Below are positions 1 through 5,447 of a stretch of 8,809 nucleotides of DNA, piece by piece. Numbering within the stretch: the stretch's first letter is position 1; each line of letters begins with the position of its first letter. Origin of the DNA: Actinomycetes bacterium (GTDB taxonomy: Bacteria; Actinomycetota; Acidimicrobiia; Acidimicrobiales; Palsa-688); assembly GCA_021796905.1 (NCBI GenBank), contig JAKABK010000050.1, positions 1 to 8,809 on the forward strand. Reading direction: 5' to 3'. The translations under genes and the position numbers were made by a program. The notes beneath the pieces are model-generated. The model was not told the DNA's origin. It made no database searches and worked only from the letters and a program-made list of their open reading frames with translations.

Positions 1-47
1 CGAAGTCCGGGGTACAGCTCGTCCAGCACCAGGTACCTGACGCTCAC
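1..47 (-). CDS. N-terminus of putative toxin of the TA pair (partial)
   Basis: A reading frame starts at GTG 47-45, which overlaps the antitoxin stop as GTGA, and is open to the window edge. The 15 visible codons read VSVRYLVLDELYPGL. A 4-bp overlap directly downstream of a ribbon-helix-helix antitoxin is the usual place for the toxin gene. The start of the protein resembles two toxin-type families. Doc/Fic 'death-on-curing' proteins often begin with an RYLxLxE-like motif. PIN-like DUF5615 proteins often begin with LLDExYPP. Fifteen residues cannot separate these. Translation is probably coupled to the antitoxin stop. The presence of a coupled ORF is fairly secure; its family is not. Confidence 0.5.
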   Translation of the reverse strand, partial: MSVRYLVLDELYPGL

Positions 48-253
48 CGAGCGAGGCGCTCGAGCAACTCCCTGTCCTGCTCGATGATCCTGGCGAGCGT
101 CTTGTCGAGCTCCGGGTCGCCGCGGCGACGCTCGACGGCCTCGATGAGGGCGGTCTCGACCGTCTCGTCGAGGCTCTTGCCCTCGGCGAGCGCCAAGGCC
201 TCGGCGTCAGCGGCAACCTCATCGGGAAGGCGTACGGTGAAGTTCTTCGCCAT
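44..253 (-). CDS. Ribbon-helix-helix (CopG/VapB-like) antitoxin, 69 aa
   Basis: The protein begins MAKNFTVRLPDEVAADAEAL. Residues 4-10 (NFTVRLP) form the DNA-contacting beta strand of a ribbon-helix-helix fold. Two helices follow at about 11-23 and 26-41, separated by the EGKSLDE turn. The C-terminal tail (about 45-69, DPELDKTLARIIEQDRELLERLAR) is charged, helical and amphipathic, as expected for the toxin-neutralising part of a type II antitoxin. I chose ATG 253 over an in-frame start at 283 because the extra residues (MVMVRWWHAT) lie outside the fold and are encoded by the palindrome at 253-268. The family normally dimerises, represses its own operon and binds its toxin. The next gene overlaps by GTGA. 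The fold is confident; the exact TA family is not. Confidence 0.8.
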   Translation of the reverse strand: MAKNFTVRLPDEVAADAEALALAEGKSLDETVETALIEAVERRRGDPELDKTLARIIEQDRELLERLAR

Positions 254-282
254 GGTGGCATGCCACCAGCGCACCATCACCA
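253..282. promoter_or_regulatory. Palindromic operator of the TA operon
   Basis: Positions 253-268 read TGGTGGCATGCCACCA, a perfect 16-bp palindrome that overlaps the first base of the antitoxin start codon. On the plus strand its CACCA half-site (264-268) recurs at 272-276 and 278-282, giving an inverted pair followed by direct repeats. Ribbon-helix-helix antitoxins typically bind such short repeated half-sites over their own promoter or start. Binding here would block transcription or initiation of the minus-strand operon. The symmetry is seen directly; the role is inferred from the neighbouring protein. Confidence 0.6.
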
Positions 283-331
283 ACGAACGACCGCGCCTCC
301 ACGCTCACCCGCACAGATCGCCCGGGCAGCC

Positions 332-352
332 GGACCTCGGCACGCGAGGTCC
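332..352. repeat. Inverted repeat, 8-bp stem, 5-nt loop
   Basis: GGACCTCG (332-339) and CGAGGTCC (345-352) are exact reverse complements around GCACG. No T-run follows on either strand, so a standard rho-independent terminator is not shown. It is the first of the series of stems in this intergenic region. Confidence 0.55.
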
Positions 353-400
353 ACCGCGACGGATTCGGATGTCACCCGGAGCGACGATCGGGACGGTCGC

Positions 401-433
401 GGCGTCGGTCTCCCCCGTCATGGAGACCGCGCC
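401..433. repeat. Inverted repeat, 12-bp stem with one bulge
   Basis: CGGTCTCC (406-413) pairs with GGAGACCG (422-429) around an 8-nt loop. GGCG (401-404) then pairs with CGCC (430-433), leaving T405 as a single bulge. The composite 12-bp stem is one of the strongest in the window and lies outside any plausible gene. Confidence 0.6.
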
Positions 434-520
434 AACGGGGTCCGGCCAGGGTGGCGGCTCCGGCGGGTGACGCCTCCTTCGTGTCGCAGCCGTCGAGGGT
501 TCATCGCCGCCTAGCCGTCA

Positions 521-563
521 CCTCTACAGCTGGATGTCCGTGGTCGGTACCAGCTGTGGGAGG
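521..563. repeat. Inverted repeat, 12-bp stem with small internal loop
   Basis: ACAGCTGG (526-533) is the reverse complement of CCAGCTGT (550-557). The stem continues as CCTC (521-524) with GAGG (560-563), separated by a small mismatch (T525 opposite G558-G559). The terminal loop is 16 nt (534-549). Confidence 0.6.
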
Positions 564-585
564 TCCGGCGGCTCGGCTCACCTTC

Positions 586-605
586 ACACGACGTCTGGGT
601 CGTGT
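586..605. repeat. Inverted repeat, 7-bp stem, 6-nt loop
   Basis: ACACGAC (586-592) pairs exactly with GTCGTGT (599-605) around GTCTGG. It lies about 65 bp upstream of the putative -10 site of the lgt-like gene, so it may be either an operator or an RNA hairpin. Confidence 0.5.
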
Positions 606-616
606 CGGGGGTTCCC

Positions 617-628
617 GGAGAGCTCTCC
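617..628. promoter_or_regulatory. 12-bp perfect palindrome upstream of lgt-like gene
   Basis: GGAGAGCTCTCC is its own reverse complement, with no loop. That is more consistent with a dimeric DNA-binding site than with a terminator. It sits about 41 bp upstream of the putative TAGCCT -10 element, just upstream of where a -35 box would fall. No regulator gene for it is visible. Confidence 0.3.
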
Positions 629-668
629 CGGAGCCACGCCGCGGTGGGTGTCCGTCACCTGCCGGCAC

Positions 669-674
669 TAGCCT
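669..674 (+). promoter_or_regulatory. Putative -10 element of lgt-like gene
   Basis: TAGCCT fits the TAnnnT pattern of actinobacterial housekeeping -10 boxes. It would give a transcript start near 680, about 19 nt before ATG 699. The 9-mer TAGCCTCTG recurs in front of the sigma-factor gene (6768-6776). No good -35 hexamer is seen. A ribosome site rich in GAGG (691-694) precedes the ATG. Confidence 0.35.
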
Positions 675-698
675 CTGGTCGAGAGAAGGCGAGGTCCG

Positions 699-1631
699 AT
701 GCGTCCCATCCCGGTGTCGTTCCACATAGGCCCGTTGGTGCTCCACCTCTACGGGCTCGGGTTGGCGATCACCTTCTTCTTCGCTGCGTGGTACCTGGCC
801 CACCGTCTGCGTTCCCACGGTTACAGCGACAGCTGGGTCTCGTCGGTGGCGGTGTGGACGATCGTCTCGGCCCTGGTGGGAGCCCGGGTGGTCCACGTGG
901 TGGCCAACTTCTCGTCGCAGTACGCCCATCACCTCGCCCAGATCCCGCAGGTCTGGAACGGCGGGCTCTCGTCGTTCGGGGGTCTGCTGTTCGGGGTTCC
1001 CACCGGTTTCCTGCTCGCACGGCGCCGAGCCCGTGAGGTGCCCGGTCTGGTGCTCGCCGACCTGGTCGCGCCGGTGCTGCTCGCCGCTTGGACCGTCGGA
1101 CGTCTCCTCGGACCGCAGTTGATGTACGCCGGTGGCGGCCACCCCACCAAAGCCTGGTACGGGATGTACTACGCCGGCGAGGTGGGTAAACGCCTCCCGG
1201 TCCCGCTGTTCCAGTCGGCCCTCACCTTCGCGTGGCTCCTGGTCGCCTGGCGGGTCGAGGCGTGGTCGGAGCGCCGCGGTGGGCCGCGGGGCGTGGTGAT
1301 CGCCGCTGCGCTCACCATGTGGGGGACCGGGCGCTACATCGAGGAGCACTTCTGGCTGCTGCGCCCCGGTCACGCCGGCGACTACGCCACCGAGTACGCC
1401 GGGGTCGGTTTCGCGGTCATCGGCGCGTTGTGGCTGGGCTTCCTGCTCCTGCGGGACCGGCGCGACGACGAGCCGGAACCCGCGGTGGTCGACGCTGCGG
1501 GCGCCTCGCTCGTCACGCCCGACGCCGACGGGGGGACCTGCGACACCGCGCTCGGCGGTGCAGGACCGACCGCTCCGAGCGCCGCCGGGCAGACGCCCGG
1601 CGGGGTGGTGACCGACCCGGCGGGCGGCTGA
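699..1631 (+). CDS. lgt: Divergent prolipoprotein diacylglyceryl transferase (Lgt-like)
   Basis: Lgt transfers diacylglycerol from phosphatidylglycerol to the lipobox cysteine of pre-prolipoproteins at the plasma membrane. The 310-residue protein has about seven hydrophobic segments (roughly 12-36, 46-71, 88-107, 116-141, 167-187, 197-215, 231-251). Family landmarks are the N-terminal IGPLVLHLYGL (Tyr18), WNGGLSSFGGL (86-96), GR at 134-135 and GRYIEEHF (211-218), whose Arg and Glu match the R-x-x-x-E of the family. Several canonical residues differ. The FHGG histidine is Phe93, the GRLGN asparagine is Gly138, and the HPSQLYE block reads LPVPLFQS. The last 55 or so residues are a Gly/Ala/Pro-rich cytoplasmic tail. 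ATG 699 is preceded by GAGG at 691-694. Membership of the Lgt superfamily is good; catalytic equivalence is uncertain. Confidence 0.72.
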   Translation: MRPIPVSFHIGPLVLHLYGLGLAITFFFAAWYLAHRLRSHGYSDSWVSSVAVWTIVSALVGARVVHVVANFSSQYAHHLAQIPQVWNGGLSSFGGLLFGVPTGFLLARRRAREVPGLVLADLVAPVLLAAWTVGRLLGPQLMYAGGGHPTKAWYGMYYAGEVGKRLPVPLFQSALTFAWLLVAWRVEAWSERRGGPRGVVIAAALTMWGTGRYIEEHFWLLRPGHAGDYATEYAGVGFAVIGALWLGFLLLRDRRDDEPEPAVVDAAGASLVTPDADGGTCDTALGGAGPTAPSAAGQTPGGVVTDPAGG

Positions 1632-1708
1632 GCCCGGTAGGTGGCTCCCCGGATCGGGCCGTGCGTGAGGTCGGTGTCGGTACGGATGTCGCGGCCCCGG
1701 ACCCGCTC

Positions 1709-1746
1709 GGCCCGCTCCGCCGGTGCAGCGGCCGAGGGCCTACCAT
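1709..1746 (+). promoter_or_regulatory. Imperfect hairpin and TACCAT box before the DUF2469 gene
   Basis: GGCCC (1709-1713) can pair with GGGCC (1736-1740), with further imperfect pairing inside. TACCAT (1741-1746) follows at once and fits TAnnnT, which would put a transcript start near 1753. The hairpin could end lgt transcription or shape the leader of the next operon. No U-tract is present. The rest of 1632-1780 shows nothing else. Confidence 0.25.
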
Positions 1747-1780
1747 GGGGCGCCATGAGGACCGAGCGACGGACGGACCC

Positions 1781-2074
1781 GTGAGCGCCGAAGACCTCGA
1801 GCGGTACGAGACCGAGATCGAGCTCCAGCTCTACCAGGAGTACCGGGCGGTCCTGCCGATGTTCCGCTACGTGGTGGAGACCGAGCGACGGTTCTACCTG
1901 GCCAACGACGTGCAGATGGAAGCCCACGGTGACGGCCCCCGCACGTATTTCGAGATCCGGTTGTCGGATGCATGGGTCTGGGACATGTACCGGCCCGCGC
2001 GTTTCGTGTCGACGGTCAGGGTCGTCACGTTCAAGGACGTCAACGTCGAAGAGCTACCCGAGAAGGAGCTCTAG
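1781..2074 (+). CDS. DUF2469 family protein, 97 aa
   Basis: The protein closely follows the actinobacterial DUF2469 family (Rv2901c-like): SAEDLERYETEIELQLYQEY, then VVETERRFYLAND (31-43), AWVWDMYRPARFV (64-76) and VVTFKDVNVEEL (81-92). Its biochemical role is not established. I chose GTG 1781 because family members begin at (M/V)SAEDLE. An in-frame ATG at 1745 has a GAGGG at 1734-1738 and would add 12 non-conserved residues, so the start is not fully settled. In many actinobacteria this gene follows rnhB (ribonuclease HII). Here the upstream neighbour is the Lgt-like gene and rnhB is absent. YraN starts 45 bp downstream on the same strand, so cotranscription is likely. The family assignment is very secure; the function is unknown. 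Confidence 0.93.
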   Translation: MSAEDLERYETEIELQLYQEYRAVLPMFRYVVETERRFYLANDVQMEAHGDGPRTYFEIRLSDAWVWDMYRPARFVSTVRVVTFKDVNVEELPEKEL

Positions 2075-2119
2075 ATCCCGGCGCTGCCGCCGGCGACCAG
2101 GCCAGGCGCTGCGTCGGAC

Positions 2120-2491
2120 GTGGAGTCCCCTTCGGGGTCGCGGGCGGCAGCCCACAACCGCCAGGTCGGCCAGGCGGGCGAGGACCTCGCCGCGGACTGG
2201 TACCTCGAGCGTGGTTACGAGGTCGTCGTCCGCAACTGGCGCTGTCGTGAGGGCGAGCTCGACCTGATCGTGCGACGAGGGAGGCTGTTCGTGTTCGTGG
2301 AGGTGAAGTCCAGGACCTCGGAGGCTTTCGGCGGACCCTCAGAAGCGGTCGGGCGTTCCAAGCAAGCCAGGCTGCGGAGACTCGCGGCTCGGTGGTTGGA
2401 GCACGAGGCGCCGGCTCGTCCGAGGGCGATCCGCTTCGACGTGGTGGCGGTCCTTCGGGGGGACATCGAGGTGCTGGAGGGGGCGTTCTGA
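2120..2491 (+). CDS. yraN: YraN / UPF0102 nuclease-fold protein
   Basis: This 123-residue protein shows the UPF0102 layout: NRQVGQAGEDLAADWYLERGY (13-33), RNWRCREGELDLI (38-50), then FVFVEVKSR (57-65) and FGGPSEAVGRSKQARLRRLA (70-89). Glu46/Asp48 and Glu61-Val62-Lys63 match the acidic ExD...ExK metal site of the restriction-endonuclease/Holliday-resolvase fold. Family members are therefore predicted nucleases, but no substrate is firmly established. The size is typical. GTG 2120 lies before the first conserved block; no strong ribosome site is visible, so translation may depend on the preceding gene. In most actinobacteria the next gene is comM. Here a PLP enzyme gene lies between, starting 23 bp after the yraN stop. 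Confidence 0.9.
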   Translation: MESPSGSRAAAHNRQVGQAGEDLAADWYLERGYEVVVRNWRCREGELDLIVRRGRLFVFVEVKSRTSEAFGGPSEAVGRSKQARLRRLAARWLEHEAPARPRAIRFDVVAVLRGDIEVLEGAF

Positions 2492-2514
2492 GCACCGAGG
2501 GGACCGGGGGAGCC

Positions 2515-3759
2515 GTGGTCGGGTCCGCCGGAGCGCACCGAGCGGCCATCGGGGGTGGGGACGCGACCACCGATCGGTGGTCCGTGGCCACCCAGGTGGT
2601 GCACCTGGGACGGCCGCCGGCCGAGCCGGGCGGCCCCGTCAACCCGTCGGTGGTGCTCTCCTCCACCTATCACCAGGGAGCGGGACGCGTCTACGGCCGG
2701 GAGGGGAACCCGGTCTTCGACGCGCTCGAGACGGCAGTCGGGGGCCTCGAAGGCGGCGAAGCCGTCTCCTACTCGACCGGGTTGGCCGCGATCGCCGCGG
2801 TGGTCGAGATGCTGCCGGTCCCCGGCCGGGTGGTCGTGGCGGCCGACTCCTACAACGGCACCCGGGCGTTGTTGTCCGACCTCGCCGGCCGAGGACGCCT
2901 GCGGGTGCGGCTCGTCGAGCTCGCCGACACCGCTGCGGTGCTCGAGGCGTGCGCGGAGGTGTCCGGTTCACCTGGCCGCCCGTCGGGTCGTGAAGGCGAC
3001 TTCGGCGCTGGAGGCCTGCTCTGGGTGGAGTCGCCGAGCAATCCGCTCCTGGCGGTCGCCGACCTGCCCGCCTTGGTGCAGGGTGCTCACAGGATCGGTC
3101 TCGACGTGGCCGTGGACAACACCTTTGCCACCCCGATCCTCCAGCAGCCGCTACGAGCCGGAGCCGACATCGTCGTCCACAGCGCGACCAAGGCTCTCGG
3201 GGGTCACTCCGACGTGCTGCTCGGCGTGGCGGTGACCTCCCGACCCGAGCTCGCCGAGGGTCTGCGCCGGCGCCGGACGCTCCACGGGGCGGTTCCCGGT
3301 CCCTGGGAGGCCTGGCTCGTGCTGCGGGGGATCCGCACCCTCTCGCTCCGAGTCGAGCGCTCGCAGGCCAACGCCGCCGAGCTGGCCCGGCGGCTCCGCG
3401 AACACCCCGGCGTGGAGCGGGTCCACTACCCGGGCCTGCCGGACGACCCGGGCCACGACCGGATGACCCGGCAGATGGCCGGGCCCGGTTTCGTGGTCTC
3501 ATTCGTCGTGCGCCCGTCGGGCCACAGCGCGGCCGAGACCGCAGACGCGCTGACCGCCGCCGTTCGCCTCGCCACTGCGGCGACCAGCCTCGGGGGGGTC
3601 GAGACGCTGATCGAGAGGCGAGGGCGGATCGCCGGCGAGGAGCACCTGGCGCCGGGCTTGCTGCGCTGTTCGGTCGGGATCGAGGACGTCGAGGACCTCT
3701 GGGCGGACCTGGACCGGGCGATCCGCCAGGCGACGGGGGCCGGGCGGGGGGCTGGCTGA
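2515..3759 (+). CDS. Cystathionine gamma-synthase/lyase-type PLP enzyme
   Basis: This 414-residue fold-type I enzyme belongs to the Cys/Met metabolism PLP family, which makes or cleaves cystathionine or related thioethers in the cytoplasm. Visible motifs are YGREGNP (60-66; Tyr and Arg of the phosphate-binding YxR), STGLAAIAAV (88-97), VESPSNPLL (171-179), DNTFATP (201-207; Asp for the PLP ring nitrogen) and HSATKALGGHSDVLLG (222-237), with Lys226 the Schiff-base lysine. LRGIRTLSLR (270-279), YPGLPDDPGH (305-314) and SLGGVETLIERRGR (358-371) follow. The ERRGR stretch replaces the usual EHPAxxTH, a subgroup difference that leaves synthase versus lyase open. GTG 2515, after a GA-rich stretch, is my start; the frame is open further upstream into yraN. 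Residues 151-167 look like a Gly-rich insertion. The 3' end lies in a 31-bp tandem repeat. Confidence 0.9.
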   Translation: MVGSAGAHRAAIGGGDATTDRWSVATQVVHLGRPPAEPGGPVNPSVVLSSTYHQGAGRVYGREGNPVFDALETAVGGLEGGEAVSYSTGLAAIAAVVEMLPVPGRVVVAADSYNGTRALLSDLAGRGRLRVRLVELADTAAVLEACAEVSGSPGRPSGREGDFGAGGLLWVESPSNPLLAVADLPALVQGAHRIGLDVAVDNTFATPILQQPLRAGADIVVHSATKALGGHSDVLLGVAVTSRPELAEGLRRRRTLHGAVPGPWEAWLVLRGIRTLSLRVERSQANAAELARRLREHPGVERVHYPGLPDDPGHDRMTRQMAGPGFVVSFVVRPSGHSAAETADALTAAVRLATAATSLGGVETLIERRGRIAGEEHLAPGLLRCSVGIEDVEDLWADLDRAIRQATGAGRGAG

Positions 3760-3790
3760 GGCGACGGGAGCCGGGCCGGCGGCTGGCTGA
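3728..3790. repeat. 31-bp tandem duplication over the PLP gene stop
   Basis: Units 3728-3758 and 3759-3789 match at 28 of 31 positions and both end in GGCTGGCTG, with an A after each that makes a TGA. A third, degenerate copy (3790-3820) keeps GCCGGGCCGGCGG (3802-3814), which also occurs at 3770-3782. Because the unit is not a multiple of three, the second copy is not in frame with the gene. It looks like a local slippage duplication that kept the original stop. Confidence 0.7.
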
Positions 3791-3809
3791 CCCGACAGAT
3801 GGCCGGGCC
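3788..3809. repeat. 22-nt copy of a PLP-gene internal segment
   Basis: This stretch matches 3464-3485, inside the PLP gene (codons for MTRQMAGP), at 21 of 22 positions. Both contain CAGATGGCCGGGCC. It adjoins the tandem duplication, so the gap after the gene may have grown by copying nearby sequence. Chance similarity in GC-rich DNA is the alternative. Confidence 0.45.
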
Positions 3810-3829
3810 GGCGGGGCTCGCGTGCTGCT

Positions 3830-3854
3830 GGTGGTCGCACCACCTCGTTAGTGT
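3830..3854 (+). promoter_or_regulatory. Hairpin and TAGTGT box upstream of comM
   Basis: GGTGGT (3830-3835) and ACCACC (3839-3844) form a 6-bp stem with a 3-nt loop. TAGTGT (3849-3854) follows and fits TAnnnT. The stem could terminate PLP-gene transcription or be an operator. The box would start a comM transcript near 3860, about 66 nt before the gene. No clear -35 is seen. Confidence 0.3.
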
Positions 3855-3926
3855 CGGCTGCGCGCTCGAGGCCGGCGCAGTCGGCCCCTCCGGAACCATC
3901 GCTGTGCTCCAGAGGGAGGTGCGCCG

Positions 3927-5447
3927 GTGCTCGCCACGGTGTCTTCAGCAACACTTCTAGGCGTCGAGGGTTGTGCGATCCGCGTCGAGGTCCACGTCGG
4001 CAACGGCCTGCCGGGGTTCTCGATCGTCGGGCTCCCCGACGCCACCTGCCGGGAGGCGCGCGACCGGGTGCGGGCCGCGGTCGTCTCCTCGGGCTTCAAG
4101 TGGCCCCAGCACCGCATCACGGTCAACCTGGCTCCCACCTCGGTGCGCAAGGCCGGATCCGGGATGGACCTCCCGATCGCCGTCGGTGTCCTGGGCGCCG
4201 ACGGTCAGCTCGACCCGTCGTTGTGTGATGGGATCGCGTTCTTCGGCGAGCTGGGCCTCGACGGGAGCCTACGGCGCCTGGCTGGCACGCTCCCCCTGGT
4301 CGGGGCTGCTCGCGAGCCGGCGGTCGTGGTCCCGGTGGCTTGCGCAGCGGAAGCCTCGCTCCTCGGAGGGACCCGGGTCCTGGCGGCGGTCAGCTTGCGC
4401 AACGTGGTCCTCGCGATCGCCGGGCAGGACCAGTGGTCGCGGGTCCCGGGAGCGGCCCCGGCGACCGAGCAGGACCCCGGCGAGGACCTGGCCGACGTAC
4501 GGGGCCAGCCGGTGGGTCGACTGGCGGTCGAGGTCGCAGCCGCCGGGGGGCACCACCTGTTGCTCGTAGGACCCCCCGGGGCCGGAAAGACGATGCTCGC
4601 ACGCCGCATCCCCGGGATCTTGCCGCCGCTCACCCGTGCCGAGGCGCTCGACGTGACCCGGGTCCACTCCGCAGCCGGGCTCGAGCTCCCACCAGGCGCA
4701 CTGGTGCTCCGCCCACCGTTCCGGGTGCCGCACCACAGCGCGTCGATGGTGTCGCTCATAGGCGGTGGCACCACCCAGATCCGTCCCGGGGAGCTGTCGT
4801 GCTCGTCGCACGGGGTGCTGTTCCTGGACGAGCTCGGGGAGTTCTCCTCCAGTGTCCTCGACGCCCTCCGACAGCCCCTCGAGGACGGCGCGGTGGTCGT
4901 CTGCCGTGCCCGTCACAGCGTCCGACTGCCGGCACAGTGCCTGCTGGTCGCGGCGATGAACCCGTGCCCATGTGGAGGCGACGGATCGCCTGCAGGGTGC
5001 CGGTGCAGCGAGGCGGCCCGCGCCCGCTACGCGAGCAAGGTGTCGGGGCCGCTACTCGACCGGTTCGACCTGCGCGTCGCAGTCGACCCACCCGACGTCT
5101 CGGACCTCGTCGCGCCGGACCCGGCAGCAACCGAGACGAGCGCGACGGTCGCGGCCCGGGTCGCCAGGGCTCGTGGGCGGGCCGCTGCCCGCGGGGTGAG
5201 GTGCAACGCGGCGATCCCGGGCCGCCGGCTGGACGAGCTCGCGGCGATCGACGGGGCGTCGCGGCGGTTGCTCGAGCACCGTTTGCGCCAGGGTCGGCTG
5301 TCGGCCCGGGGGATGCACCGGGTCCGTCGGGTGGCCCGCACGCTCGCCGATCTGGCCGGTGAGGAAGGAGCGGTCGCCGAGGAGCACGTCCTGGCCGCGC
5401 TCGCCCTCCGGTCGGAGCCGTTCGCCCCATCCCGAGGTGTCGCGTGA
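3927..5447 (+). CDS. comM: ComM/YifB family Mg-chelatase-like AAA+ ATPase
   Basis: The 506-residue protein has the three-part ComM layout. The N-terminal ChlI-like domain (about 1-125) carries GLPGFSIVGLPDA (27-39), NLAPTSVRKAGSGMDLPIA (67-85) and FFGELGLDG (105-113). The AAA+ core has Walker A GPPGAGKT (215-222, Lys221), FLDELGEF with Walker B Asp301-Glu302, and GPLLDRFD in the arginine-finger region. A Cys-rich MNPCPCG...GCRC segment (344-360) follows Walker B. A C-terminal Mg-chelatase domain (about 400-495) closes the protein. In Vibrio, ComM is a hexameric branch-migration helicase that helps integrate transformed DNA; the role in actinobacteria is inferred. GTG 3927 is set by a strong AGAGGGAGGT at 3911-3920. 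Its stop overlaps the dprA start (GTGA), indicating one operon. No key residue is missing. Confidence 0.95.
   Translation: MLATVSSATLLGVEGCAIRVEVHVGNGLPGFSIVGLPDATCREARDRVRAAVVSSGFKWPQHRITVNLAPTSVRKAGSGMDLPIAVGVLGADGQLDPSLCDGIAFFGELGLDGSLRRLAGTLPLVGAAREPAVVVPVACAAEASLLGGTRVLAAVSLRNVVLAIAGQDQWSRVPGAAPATEQDPGEDLADVRGQPVGRLAVEVAAAGGHHLLLVGPPGAGKTMLARRIPGILPPLTRAEALDVTRVHSAAGLELPPGALVLRPPFRVPHHSASMVSLIGGGTTQIRPGELSCSSHGVLFLDELGEFSSSVLDALRQPLEDGAVVVCRARHSVRLPAQCLLVAAMNPCPCGGDGSPAGCRCSEAARARYASKVSGPLLDRFDLRVAVDPPDVSDLVAPDPAATETSATVAARVARARGRAAARGVRCNAAIPGRRLDELAAIDGASRRLLEHRLRQGRLSARGMHRVRRVARTLADLAGEEGAVAEEHVLAALALRSEPFAPSRGVA

Larger units (their letters stand above)
284..668. other. Gene-free, hairpin-rich divergent intergenic region
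   Basis: This stretch separates the minus-strand TA operon from the plus-strand lgt-like gene. The open frames across it (for example plus 260-514 and 451-729) have no recognisable protein motif, no convincing ribosome site and no conserved composition, so I do not call genes. It instead contains five inverted repeats with stems of 6 to 12 bp (listed separately). A further 7-bp complementary pair, GGTGACG at 466-472 and CGTCACC at 516-522, encloses 43 nt. No U-tract follows any stem on either strand. It could hold a structured non-coding RNA, U-less terminators, operator sites, or the remnant of a mobile element. Confidence 0.5.

Noticed and set aside
332..433. Hairpins as standard rho-independent terminators
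   Set aside because: No T-run follows either stem on either strand, and the flanking operons diverge, so no transcript clearly needs to end here.
84..729. Plus-strand frames 84-470, 260-514 and 451-729 as small genes
   Set aside because: The first is largely antisense to the antitoxin. None has a recognisable motif or convincing ribosome site, and the third overlaps the lgt start in another frame.
501..1373. 290-codon minus-strand frame opposite the lgt-like gene
   Set aside because: It is antisense to a gene with clear membrane-protein motifs. Its product is rich in Arg, Pro, Gly and His as expected for a GC-rich shadow, with no recognisable domain.
3760..3926. A CRISPR-like or regulatory repeat array after the PLP gene
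   Set aside because: Only two good units and one degenerate unit exist, head to tail with no spacers; it is a simple tandem duplication.
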